64,000 nucleotides of DNA from JBMOMT01 sp049324835 (GTDB lineage: Bacteria > Chloroflexota > Anaerolineae > CAYNKW01): positions 92,743 through 156,742 of the forward strand of contig JBMOMT010000011.1 in NCBI GenBank assembly GCA_049324835.1, given 5' to 3'. This document shows positions 42,301-49,170 of the stretch, piece after piece. Position 1 is the first letter of the stretch. Each line of letters opens with the position of its first letter. The notes under the pieces are model-generated. The model did not search any database and was not told the origin of the DNA. It was given only the letters and a program-made list of their open reading frames with translations. The position numbers and the translations under genes were made by a program.

Positions 42301-43329
42301 ATGCCTACCGGTTACGTGTACGATCCGATCTTTTTGGAGCACGACCTGCGCGGTCATCCGGAGAACGCTCAGCGGTTGGTGCGTATCAGCCGGCTGCTGG
42401 AGCAGAGCGGTACACTGGCCCGCCTCACGCCGGTATCGGCGCGGGATATCACACCGCAGGAGCTGGCCTGGAATCACAGCGCGGCCTATGCGGAGCAGGT
42501 GCGGCGTATCTCGGAACAGGGCGGCGGGCACCTGGACATGGATACCTACGTGGCGCCGGCTTCGTATCGGGCCGCGCTTCGGGCTGCCGGCGGGCTGATC
42601 GAGCTGACAGCCGCCGTGCTGCAGGGTCGTCTGGACAATGGTTTTGCCCTGGTGCGACCGCCCGGCCATCACGCTGTGCGCAGCCGGGGCATGGGGTTCT
42701 GCATTTTCAACAACGTGGCCCTGGCAGCCTACGCCGCGCTGGAGGCCCACGATCTGGAGCGGGTGTTGATCGTCGATTTTGACGTCCATCACGGCAACGG
42801 CACCCAGGACACCTTCGAGGCCGATCCACGGGTGTTGTTTTTATCCACCCACCAGTACCCCCACTATCCCGGCAGCGGTCACTGGCAAGAGATGGGCCTG
42901 GGCGAAGGGCAGGGCACCACGGTCAACGTGCCCCTGTCTCCTGGCGTGGGTGACGCCGGTTATAACCTGATTTTCGAAGAGCTTTTGTGGCCGCTGGCGG
43001 AGCGGTATCGGCCGCAGTTGATCCTGGTTTCGGCGGGTTTCGACGCTCACTGGGACGATCCACTGGCCGGGATGGCCCTTTCGGTGACGGGTTACGCTCA
43101 ACTGGCGCGCGTTCTCAAGAACCTGGCCGAATCGTTGTGCGGCGGCAGGCTGGTGCTGACCCTGGAGGGCGGTTATCATCTGGATGTGCTCTCGTACGCC
43201 GTGCTGAACGTCTTCCAGGTGCTGCTAGGCGACGACGAAACCATCGACCCTCTGGGGCCGTCGCCGCGCCCGGAGCGCGCGATAGACGACCTGGTCGAGC
43301 ATCTCAAAGGGCTGCACCGGCTGGCGTAA
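42301..43329 (+). CDS. Histone deacetylase family protein
   Basis: A 342-aa arginase-fold amidohydrolase of the class II HDAC/acetoin-utilisation/acetylpolyamine amidohydrolase family. RPPGHHAVRSRGMGFC has the catalytic His pair, VLIVDFDVHHGNGTQ has the zinc Asp/His, LILVSAGFDAHWDDP gives the second zinc Asp, and LEGGYHLD holds the GGY motif. The bacterial substrate may be an acetylated small molecule or protein. It has a GAAAGAGAGGG ribosome site. Confidence 0.93.
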   Translation: MPTGYVYDPIFLEHDLRGHPENAQRLVRISRLLEQSGTLARLTPVSARDITPQELAWNHSAAYAEQVRRISEQGGGHLDMDTYVAPASYRAALRAAGGLIELTAAVLQGRLDNGFALVRPPGHHAVRSRGMGFCIFNNVALAAYAALEAHDLERVLIVDFDVHHGNGTQDTFEADPRVLFLSTHQYPHYPGSGHWQEMGLGEGQGTTVNVPLSPGVGDAGYNLIFEELLWPLAERYRPQLILVSAGFDAHWDDPLAGMALSVTGYAQLARVLKNLAESLCGGRLVLTLEGGYHLDVLSYAVLNVFQVLLGDDETIDPLGPSPRPERAIDDLVEHLKGLHRLA

Positions 43330-43392
43330 GATCGGCGGCTGTTGGGTTGTCTGAAAGTCGGGTGATATTTCAGGCGAGGGAGGTCTGAGCCA

Positions 43393-43929
43393 ATGCCCGC
43401 TGCAAACCGTGGGCTGTTGTTCTTGATGGTATTCACGCTGATCGCCGGCATCGGCTGGATCGTCGCCACGCGCGTGACCGATTCGACACAGGCTGGCCTG
43501 CCGCCCGCCCCTCAGGTGGGCCATCCGGCGCCGGATTTTTCGCTCCAAACGGTAGACGGCGAGACGGTGACTCTCGGCGCATTGCAAGGGCAACCGGTGT
43601 TGCTCAACTTTTGGGCCACCTGGTGTCCACCCTGCCGGGCCGAAATGCCTCACATACAGCAGGTATGGCAGGCATACCAGGCAGACGGTCTGATCGTGCT
43701 GGCTGTGGACGAGCAAGAGTCGGCCCAGACGGTGGGGCAGTTTGCGGCTGGCCTGGGCCTGACCTTTCCCTTACTGTTGGATGTCACCGGCGAGGTGGGC
43801 AACGATTTTCAGGTGAGGGCATTGCCGACCAGCTTTTTCATCGACCGACAGGGCATCGTTCGCCAAAAATTCACCGGCCCCATGACGACCGCTATCCTAC
43901 ACGAGCGCCTGCAGGCCATTTTACGCTAA
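43393..43929 (+). CDS. TlpA/ResA-like thioredoxin-fold protein
   Basis: A 178-aa membrane-anchored thiol-disulfide oxidoreductase. An N-terminal signal anchor (about 6-26, GLLFLMVFTLIAGIGWIVA) is followed by an extracytoplasmic thioredoxin-like AhpC/TSA-Redoxin domain: VGHPAPDFSLQTVDGE, NFWATWCPPCRAEMP with the CPPC active site, and the cis-Pro in RALPTSFFID. It probably reduces disulfides of exported proteins or acts in cytochrome c maturation. It is 10 bp upstream of the Lgt-like gene. Confidence 0.92.
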   Translation: MPAANRGLLFLMVFTLIAGIGWIVATRVTDSTQAGLPPAPQVGHPAPDFSLQTVDGETVTLGALQGQPVLLNFWATWCPPCRAEMPHIQQVWQAYQADGLIVLAVDEQESAQTVGQFAAGLGLTFPLLLDVTGEVGNDFQVRALPTSFFIDRQGIVRQKFTGPMTTAILHERLQAILR

Positions 43930-43939
43930 TCAAGGAGCG

Positions 43940-44692
43940 ATGGCCCACATGTACCCCACACTTGATCTCGGCCCGCTGATGCTGCCCACCGGTTCGTTGT
44001 CGACGATTCTGGCCGGCTGGCTCTTTTTGGCCCTGGGCGCTCGCCAGGCGACACGCCGTGGAGCCAACGGCGATCACGTTTACAACGCCGGGTTTTACGG
44101 CCTGCTGGCAGGCATCATCGGTGGACGCATCACTCACGCACTGCGCTACTGGGAGGCCTATGCCGATCAGCCGACGTTGTTGATCTCGCTCAATCCGGCA
44201 GCGATAGCGCTGACAGAGGCGGTGCTGGTGGGCCTTTTTGCCGCCTGGCGTTACCTCCGTCGCCAGGGCGTATCACTGCTGCCGCTGCTCGACGCGCTGG
44301 CCCCCGGCGCGGCGCTGTCGCTGGCCCTGATCAGCCTGGGGCAGTTTTTCAGCGGCGATGCCTTTGGCACGCTCAGCAGCGCGCCGTGGGCGGTTCGACT
44401 GTGGGAAGCGGAGCGCCACCCGGTGCAGCTTTATCAGACGATCGCCTGCCTGATCATCGCCGCCTGGCTGTGGCGCGGGCGCGATGCCGGAAGGCGCGCC
44501 GGCTGGCAGGCGATTCAGTTTCTTTTTCTGTATGCCGTTTCGCGCCTGTTTCTGGATGCCTTTCGCGCCGATGTGGGGTTGTTGCCCGGTGGTCTGCGGG
44601 GCACGCAGGTTGCTGCTCTGGTGACGGCCCTGATCGCGCTGGCGCTGGCCTATCTGCGTCTGGAGCCAGAGGCCCCACGGCCCGCCGAATGA
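43940..44692 (+). CDS. Prolipoprotein diacylglyceryl transferase-like protein
   Basis: A 250-aa protein of about seven membrane helices, resembling Lgt, which attaches diacylglycerol to lipoprotein cysteines. Recognisable parts are GIIGGRITHALRYW (matching the Lgt GARLxHVL region), SLGQFFSGDAFG (in place of GRxGNFINGE) and RHPVQLYQTI (matching HPTQLYE), then VSRLFLDAFR. Several catalytic-region residues differ from canonical Lgt, so it may be a divergent paralogue. It is in an operon with the TlpA-like gene. Confidence 0.82.
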   Translation: MAHMYPTLDLGPLMLPTGSLSTILAGWLFLALGARQATRRGANGDHVYNAGFYGLLAGIIGGRITHALRYWEAYADQPTLLISLNPAAIALTEAVLVGLFAAWRYLRRQGVSLLPLLDALAPGAALSLALISLGQFFSGDAFGTLSSAPWAVRLWEAERHPVQLYQTIACLIIAAWLWRGRDAGRRAGWQAIQFLFLYAVSRLFLDAFRADVGLLPGGLRGTQVAALVTALIALALAYLRLEPEAPRPAE

Positions 44693-44697
44693 GTAAT

Positions 44698-44726
44698 TTG
44701 CCTCCCTGCCCTTTCCTGATTATAAT
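44698..44726 (+). promoter_or_regulatory. Promoter of the sortase / DUF6391 / holA transcript
   Basis: TTGCCT (44698-44703), 17 bp, TATAAT (44721-44726). The leader of about 170 nt includes a GGGG..CCCC hairpin near 44734-44749. Confidence 0.6.
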
Positions 44727-44904
44727 TGACCGTGGGGGTACTCTTGCCCCTTTCATCGTCTGATCCCAAACACAATAGTTTAGATAAGGTGCACCTCTTG
44801 ATGCGCGCTTAACTGAACCGTATTGATCCTAGACGGACTGTGGCGATTTTTTCGATGCAACCGTAAAAACGTCAGCGTCCGGCACAAGGCAAAACGATCC
44901 GACC

Positions 44905-45819
44905 ATGCAACGTCTTAGACCTCCCAGGATAACCATCATCGAGCGTGTTGTTACCGGGGCCACCGTGCTCATCTGGCTGGGTGTGGTGCTCATGGCCGCC
45001 GGGTTGATCTGGGCTTACATGGATTTCCGCACCGAGCAACAGGCCGTGGCCCAGGCAGAGTCGCTGTCCTTCGTATTGTTGGAAACGGCCACGCCGACGG
45101 TTTCGCCGACGGCGACTCTTTTTCCCAGCGCCACGCCCACACCCACCACCACACCCACCACTGCCCCGGAGCCGGATATCGTGGCCACCCTGATCTGGTC
45201 TTCGGAGCCGGGTGTGGCAGCAGGCGCACCAACCGCCGATCCCACTCGGCGGCCGTCGCCCACCCTCACGCCGACGCCGTCGCCCACCTTCACACCCACC
45301 CCAGAGCCCACACCCACGCCCGGCGGGGCGCCGCCGGCCACCGCCCCGCCCGACCGGATCGTCATTGCGGCCATCAGCCTGGACGCCAAGGTGTTGCCCA
45401 TTGGCTGGCACATCGAGGAGCAGGACGGCCAGCGGGTGAGCGTGTGGGACGTGCCAGATTTCGCCGCCGGCTGGCATCGCACCTCGGCCTACCCCGGCAA
45501 CGGCGGCAACGTGGTGCTCAACGGCCATCACAACATCAGGGGTGAGGTGTTTCGTTACCTCATCGATCTGGAGCCTGGCGCGCTCGTCCGGCTCTACGTG
45601 GGTGAGACAGTCTATACCTACTCTGTCACCGAGAAGCAAATTCTCAAGGAAAAGGGCGAGTCGCCAGAGGTGCGCTACCAGAACGCCCAGTGGATCGCCC
45701 CCACCCAGGACGAGCGGCTGACACTGGTGACCTGCTGGCCTTACACTTCCAACAGCCATCGCCTGATCGTCGTGGCGCGACCTTACCAGGCGCCCAACGG
45801 GTATCTGGAATCCCAGTAA
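44905..45819 (+). CDS. Sortase with Thr/Pro-rich stalk
   Basis: A 304-aa class D/E/F-like sortase. One N-terminal membrane helix (about 18-40) is followed by a long low-complexity Thr/Pro linker (about 60-150) and the catalytic domain from about 150. The active site is seen as NVVLNGHHNI (His), TLVTCWPYTS (Cys) and SHRLIVVARP (Arg). It should face outside and cut or join surface proteins. The peptidase at 47362 has a C-terminal tail of sorting-signal type and could be a client. It lies 21 bp before the DUF6391 gene. Confidence 0.9.
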   Translation: MQRLRPPRITIIERVVTGATVLIWLGVVLMAAGLIWAYMDFRTEQQAVAQAESLSFVLLETATPTVSPTATLFPSATPTPTTTPTTAPEPDIVATLIWSSEPGVAAGAPTADPTRRPSPTLTPTPSPTFTPTPEPTPTPGGAPPATAPPDRIVIAAISLDAKVLPIGWHIEEQDGQRVSVWDVPDFAAGWHRTSAYPGNGGNVVLNGHHNIRGEVFRYLIDLEPGALVRLYVGETVYTYSVTEKQILKEKGESPEVRYQNAQWIAPTQDERLTLVTCWPYTSNSHRLIVVARPYQAPNGYLESQ

Positions 45820-45840
45820 TGACCCACAGCGAGGAAACGG

Positions 45841-46341
45841 ATGAAACTGACCGATGTGCCTGTCGTTGCCCGCATCCGGCAAAATCATGGCCTGGAGCAC
45901 GCCACCATCCACGTGTTGGCGCAGCAAAACCCGGCGCTGCGGCTGGTGGGCCGGACGACGCCCGGCGGTTTTTACCTCTATGGTGATCTGACCACCAAAA
46001 CAGTGCGCTCGGCCGTCGAACAGGCCATCCAGCGGCTGCAACAGGGCGAAGCAACTCTGGCCGTGCATCCCAACTGCGGCACCAACCTGGCCACGAGTGG
46101 ATTCCTGGCCGGTATGGCCGCCTTTGTGGCCCTGCTGCCCCGCGCCCGGCGGCGCACCGACCAGTTGCCTTTTGCCATTCTGGCTGCCACGGTGGCCGTC
46201 ATCGTAGCGCAGCCGCTGGGTCGCCTGCTACAGGCCCGGGTGACCACCTCGCCGGATGCGCACAACCTCATCGTCAAACGCATCACCCGCCGCGAACAGG
46301 GACGCCTGACCGTTCATTTTGTCCAGACCGCCGCTTATTGA
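45841..46341 (+). CDS. DUF6391-like membrane protein
   Basis: A 166-aa protein with VVARIRQNHGLEHATIHVL at the start and HPNCGTNLATSGFLAGMAAF in the middle, which I associate with DUF6391; the function is unknown. Two membrane helices (about 94-112 and 122-140) are predicted. The conserved NHxLEHATIH could bind metal. It overlaps or abuts holA (ATG 12 bp after its stop) and follows the sortase gene. Confidence 0.72.
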   Translation: MKLTDVPVVARIRQNHGLEHATIHVLAQQNPALRLVGRTTPGGFYLYGDLTTKTVRSAVEQAIQRLQQGEATLAVHPNCGTNLATSGFLAGMAAFVALLPRARRRTDQLPFAILAATVAVIVAQPLGRLLQARVTTSPDAHNLIVKRITRREQGRLTVHFVQTAAY

Positions 46342-46352
46342 CAGGCCGCACC

Positions 46353-47360
46353 ATGTTTTACGTCTTTCACGGCGACGACGAGTTCTCCCGCGCCGAGGCC
46401 CTGGCCGATTTCAAGACCCGCATGGGTGATCCGGCCATGGCCGACCTCAACACCACGCTGCTCGACGGGCGCAAAACGACTTTTGGCGAGCTGCACCACG
46501 CCTGCGATACCGTGCCGTTCATGGCCCGCGTGCGGCTGGTGATCGTCGAAAACCTCCTGGCCCGTCTGGGGGCAGGGCAGCGACGGGGCGGCAAAGCGGA
46601 TCAGGCCTTTCTCGAAGCGTTACTGGAATATCTGCCGCGCCTGCCAGAGACGACCCGGCTGGCTTTTGTCGATGACCAGGCACTGAGCGATACGCACCCG
46701 GTGGTCAGGTTGGCCCAGGCAGAAAAGCGTGGTGTGGTGCGCGAGTTTCGCGCCCCCGACGAAAAGAGCGGCGGTCTGGAACGCTGGCTCCTGGAGCGAA
46801 CGCAGAAAAAGGGCGGCCAGATCGAACCTCGCGCCGCCCACGAATTGGCTGCTTATGTGGGGCGTAACCTGCGGCTGCTGGATCAGGAGCTGGAAAAACT
46901 GGTCGTTTACGTCGATGGCCAGCGGCCCATCACCGTGCAAGACGTGCATCGCCTGGTCTCCTACGTTCACGAGGCCGACATCTTTGAAATGACCGACGCC
47001 CTGGGTCGTCGCGACGGCCTCAGGGCGTCCAGGCTGTTGCATCAGATGCTCGATGACGGCCACGATCCACTCTACCTGCTGGGTATGATCGTGCGCCAGT
47101 TTCGTATCATGATCCAGGTCAAAGACCTGGCCGAACGGGGCGTCCACCCCAACGACATCCCCGTCCGGCTGGGCATCAAGCCTTTTCCCGCCCGCAAGGG
47201 CCTGAGTCAGGCGGCCCAATTCTCCATGCCACAGCTCGAGGCCATCTATCACAAACTCTGGGAGAGCGATCTGGCCATCAAGACCGGTCGATTGGAACCG
47301 CAACTGGCCTTAGACCTGTTGTTGGCCGGGCTGTGTGGCAGCGGCGGCCCACAGCGTTGA
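46353..47360 (+). CDS. holA: DNA polymerase III subunit delta
   Basis: A 335-aa delta subunit of the clamp loader. It starts MFYVFHGDDEFSRAEAL, then has the AAA+-like domain with VPFMARVRLVIVENL and LAAYVGRNLRLLDQELEKL, and the collar domain (DDGHDPLYLLGMIVRQFRIM, SMPQLEAIYHKLWESDLAIK). The length is typical. The ATG at 46353 is chosen over a TTG at 46338 because MFYVFHGDDEF is the family's usual opening. It shares a transcript with the sortase and the DUF6391 gene. Confidence 0.94.
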   Translation: MFYVFHGDDEFSRAEALADFKTRMGDPAMADLNTTLLDGRKTTFGELHHACDTVPFMARVRLVIVENLLARLGAGQRRGGKADQAFLEALLEYLPRLPETTRLAFVDDQALSDTHPVVRLAQAEKRGVVREFRAPDEKSGGLERWLLERTQKKGGQIEPRAAHELAAYVGRNLRLLDQELEKLVVYVDGQRPITVQDVHRLVSYVHEADIFEMTDALGRRDGLRASRLLHQMLDDGHDPLYLLGMIVRQFRIMIQVKDLAERGVHPNDIPVRLGIKPFPARKGLSQAAQFSMPQLEAIYHKLWESDLAIKTGRLEPQLALDLLLAGLCGSGGPQR

Positions 47361-47361
47361 T

Positions 47362-48708
47362 TCACCCTCTGTTTCGCGGCCAGCCGATCAGCGCCAGCCC
47401 CACCAGAATCAACCCGGCCAGCGGGCTGGCACAGCCCGTTCCCCCTGACTCTGTAACCGGTGTGGGCGTGGGTGCAACGGTAGCTGTGGCGGCAGCCGCC
47501 GGCTGCGGCGTGGGTGCGACCGTTGTTGAGGGTGTGGCCGACGGCGACGCCAACCCGGCCAACGGCGTGGGTGAAGGCAGCGGCGTGGCGCGGGTTGCGC
47601 CCTCTCGCGGCGGCGCACCGATATAGGCCCGCCATTCGTCCTCCAGGCCGTCTACGTCGATGCCCAACACCTGCATGAAACCATCGTCTTGATGCGCACC
47701 CACCGCAAAGACCTCCAGCAGTTGGGCCATCGTTTGATTGCCATAGACTTTTAGGATGTATTCGATCACGCTGTTGCTCTGGGCATAAGCCAGGGTGGCC
47801 AGGCGGCTGTCTTCCGGAAAGTTGCTGGCCAAAGAGCGAATGGACAACAGCGTGTTGTTTTTGATGGCCATCGCCAGCGCACTCTGCTCGTCGCCGGTCA
47901 GCGAGCCTTCATAATGCACCGCCAGGCCCTCGTCCATCCAGTGCGGCAGTTTACCAAAAGGCGGTTCCATCATCTGAGCGATGACGGCGTGGCTCAGCTC
48001 GTGAGGGATCACCCGCAGGCCGTAGCTGATGTTGCCTGGCTCGACGCCGATGGCAATGATGGCGTAATCGGTAAAAGAGATGCCGCCCACCCACTCGTGA
48101 GAGCCTTCACCCAACGAGGCGCGCAGCGCGTCATATGTGCCATAGATGAAAATCTTGACCTGATCCTCCACCTCCACGCCCAACTCGGCGGCAATCTGAT
48201 CCACCGCCTGCACTGCCCGCTCGAACAGGCTGCTGCCCAGGCTGTCATCACCGGCGTACCAATAGAGCGCCACCTGCTCGTTCTCCAGCACCCGCCAGGG
48301 ATGCTGATCGTCCATGTAAACAAACGTGATCGGCTCGGTTCTGAGGGTGTGGCCCGCGGCGTCCTCGATATCCCACCAAAATCGAATCTCCACGCCGGGA
48401 GGACGGTAGGTGTCCTCGGCCATCTCGTCCCACACCACCTCCACCGACACCGCCTGGCCCGGCGTAAACTCGGGCTCATCGCGCTGGCGGCCCGATTCGC
48501 CGCTGACCCGCACCGACAGCGTGATGGCGCTGATCTCGGCCGCCGAGCGGGCCTCGAGACGAAAAGTGATGTGATCCCGAAAAACGTAGGTATGTTCGTT
48601 ACGCAGCACCTGTATATCCCCCTGGGCCACAACCGCCGTGGGCAGGCCCAGACTCAGTACAAACAGCAGGGCGATCAGCATCAGTCTCAGTTTTGGCAGA
48701 TTAAACAT
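47362..48708 (-). CDS. Secreted peptidase MA family protein with C-terminal membrane tail
   Basis: A 448-aa exported protein. An N-terminal signal peptide (LMLIALLFVLSLGLPTAVVA) is followed by an Ig-like N-domain (about 33-140) and a gluzincin-like peptidase-MA domain with VIPHELSHAVIAQM (HExxH) and the third-ligand region HWMDEGLAVHYEG. A Thr/Pro/Ala linker (about 375-420) then leads to SGGTGCASP, a hydrophobic helix and WPRNRG. The tail resembles Cys-containing CTERM sorting signals. It is convergent with holA (1 bp apart). Confidence 0.87.
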   Translation of the reverse strand: MFNLPKLRLMLIALLFVLSLGLPTAVVAQGDIQVLRNEHTYVFRDHITFRLEARSAAEISAITLSVRVSGESGRQRDEPEFTPGQAVSVEVVWDEMAEDTYRPPGVEIRFWWDIEDAAGHTLRTEPITFVYMDDQHPWRVLENEQVALYWYAGDDSLGSSLFERAVQAVDQIAAELGVEVEDQVKIFIYGTYDALRASLGEGSHEWVGGISFTDYAIIAIGVEPGNISYGLRVIPHELSHAVIAQMMEPPFGKLPHWMDEGLAVHYEGSLTGDEQSALAMAIKNNTLLSIRSLASNFPEDSRLATLAYAQSNSVIEYILKVYGNQTMAQLLEVFAVGAHQDDGFMQVLGIDVDGLEDEWRAYIGAPPREGATRATPLPSPTPLAGLASPSATPSTTVAPTPQPAAAATATVAPTPTPVTESGGTGCASPLAGLILVGLALIGWPRNRG

Positions 48709-48751
48709 GAGCGGTCTCCCTCAAAATGTCTGGCAGGCAGAATGTGCGTCG

Positions 48752-48780
48752 ATTATACCACCGCCCACGCCTGCGTGCAA
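48752..48780 (-). promoter_or_regulatory. Promoter of the peptidase-MA gene
   Basis: On the minus strand TTGCAC (48775-48780), 17 bp, TATAAT (48752-48757). Confidence 0.7.
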
Positions 48781-48796
48781 TCGAGCCCCGATCCGC

Positions 48797-48825
48797 TTGC
48801 CTGGCAGAGCAAACGGGCATATAAT
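48797..48825 (+). promoter_or_regulatory. Promoter of the zinc-ribbon / LuxR pair
   Basis: TTGCCT (48797-48802), 17 bp, TATAAT (48820-48825), divergent from the peptidase promoter and 45 bp before the ATG. Confidence 0.7.
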
Positions 48826-48870
48826 GCGGCCACCTGCGAGCCAGACGAGACAACAGAGGAGAAACATCAG

Positions 48871-49170
48871 ATGCCCATGCAGACATTCAATGTGCGCGAC
48901 CTGATCTCCCGGGCCCATGAACTGGGGGCGTCGATCTTGCATGGCCAACTGGTGCGGCACACCGGCGGCGGCTGGTCTTTGGAGGGTCGCACCGTGGACG
49001 ATTGGCTGGCCGAATTTGACACCCAAGAGATCTATTTGGTGGTCATGCCCACCGGCGCCGTCGCAGCGGGGCAGACAGCCCGCCGCACCTGCCGCACCTG
49101 CGGTCGCGATTACCAGGGCAGCGAGTGCCCCCACTGCCGCGAGGCGCGCCTGCGCCTGCGCGGCCGATGA
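48871..49170 (+). CDS. 99-aa protein with C-terminal zinc ribbon
   Basis: A small protein starting MPMQTFNVRDLISRAHELGA. Its N-terminal part is alpha/beta with GWSLEGRTVDDWLAEFDTQE. The C-terminal end has TCRTCGRDYQGSECPHCREA, whose CxxC pairs form a probable zinc ribbon, and a basic tail. No family was recognised. A GAGGAGAAA site precedes the ATG. Its stop overlaps the start of the LuxR regulator gene (ATGA), so it may work with it. Confidence 0.75.
   Translation: MPMQTFNVRDLISRAHELGASILHGQLVRHTGGGWSLEGRTVDDWLAEFDTQEIYLVVMPTGAVAAGQTARRTCRTCGRDYQGSECPHCREARLRLRGR

Noticed and set aside
42301..43329. Eukaryote-derived histone deacetylase
   Set aside because: The family is common in bacteria (acetoin-utilisation and polyamine amidohydrolase types), and codon use matches its neighbours.
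45060..45350. DNA minisatellite in the sortase gene
   Set aside because: The periodicity comes from coding for a Thr/Pro stalk with variable codons, not from an exact DNA repeat.
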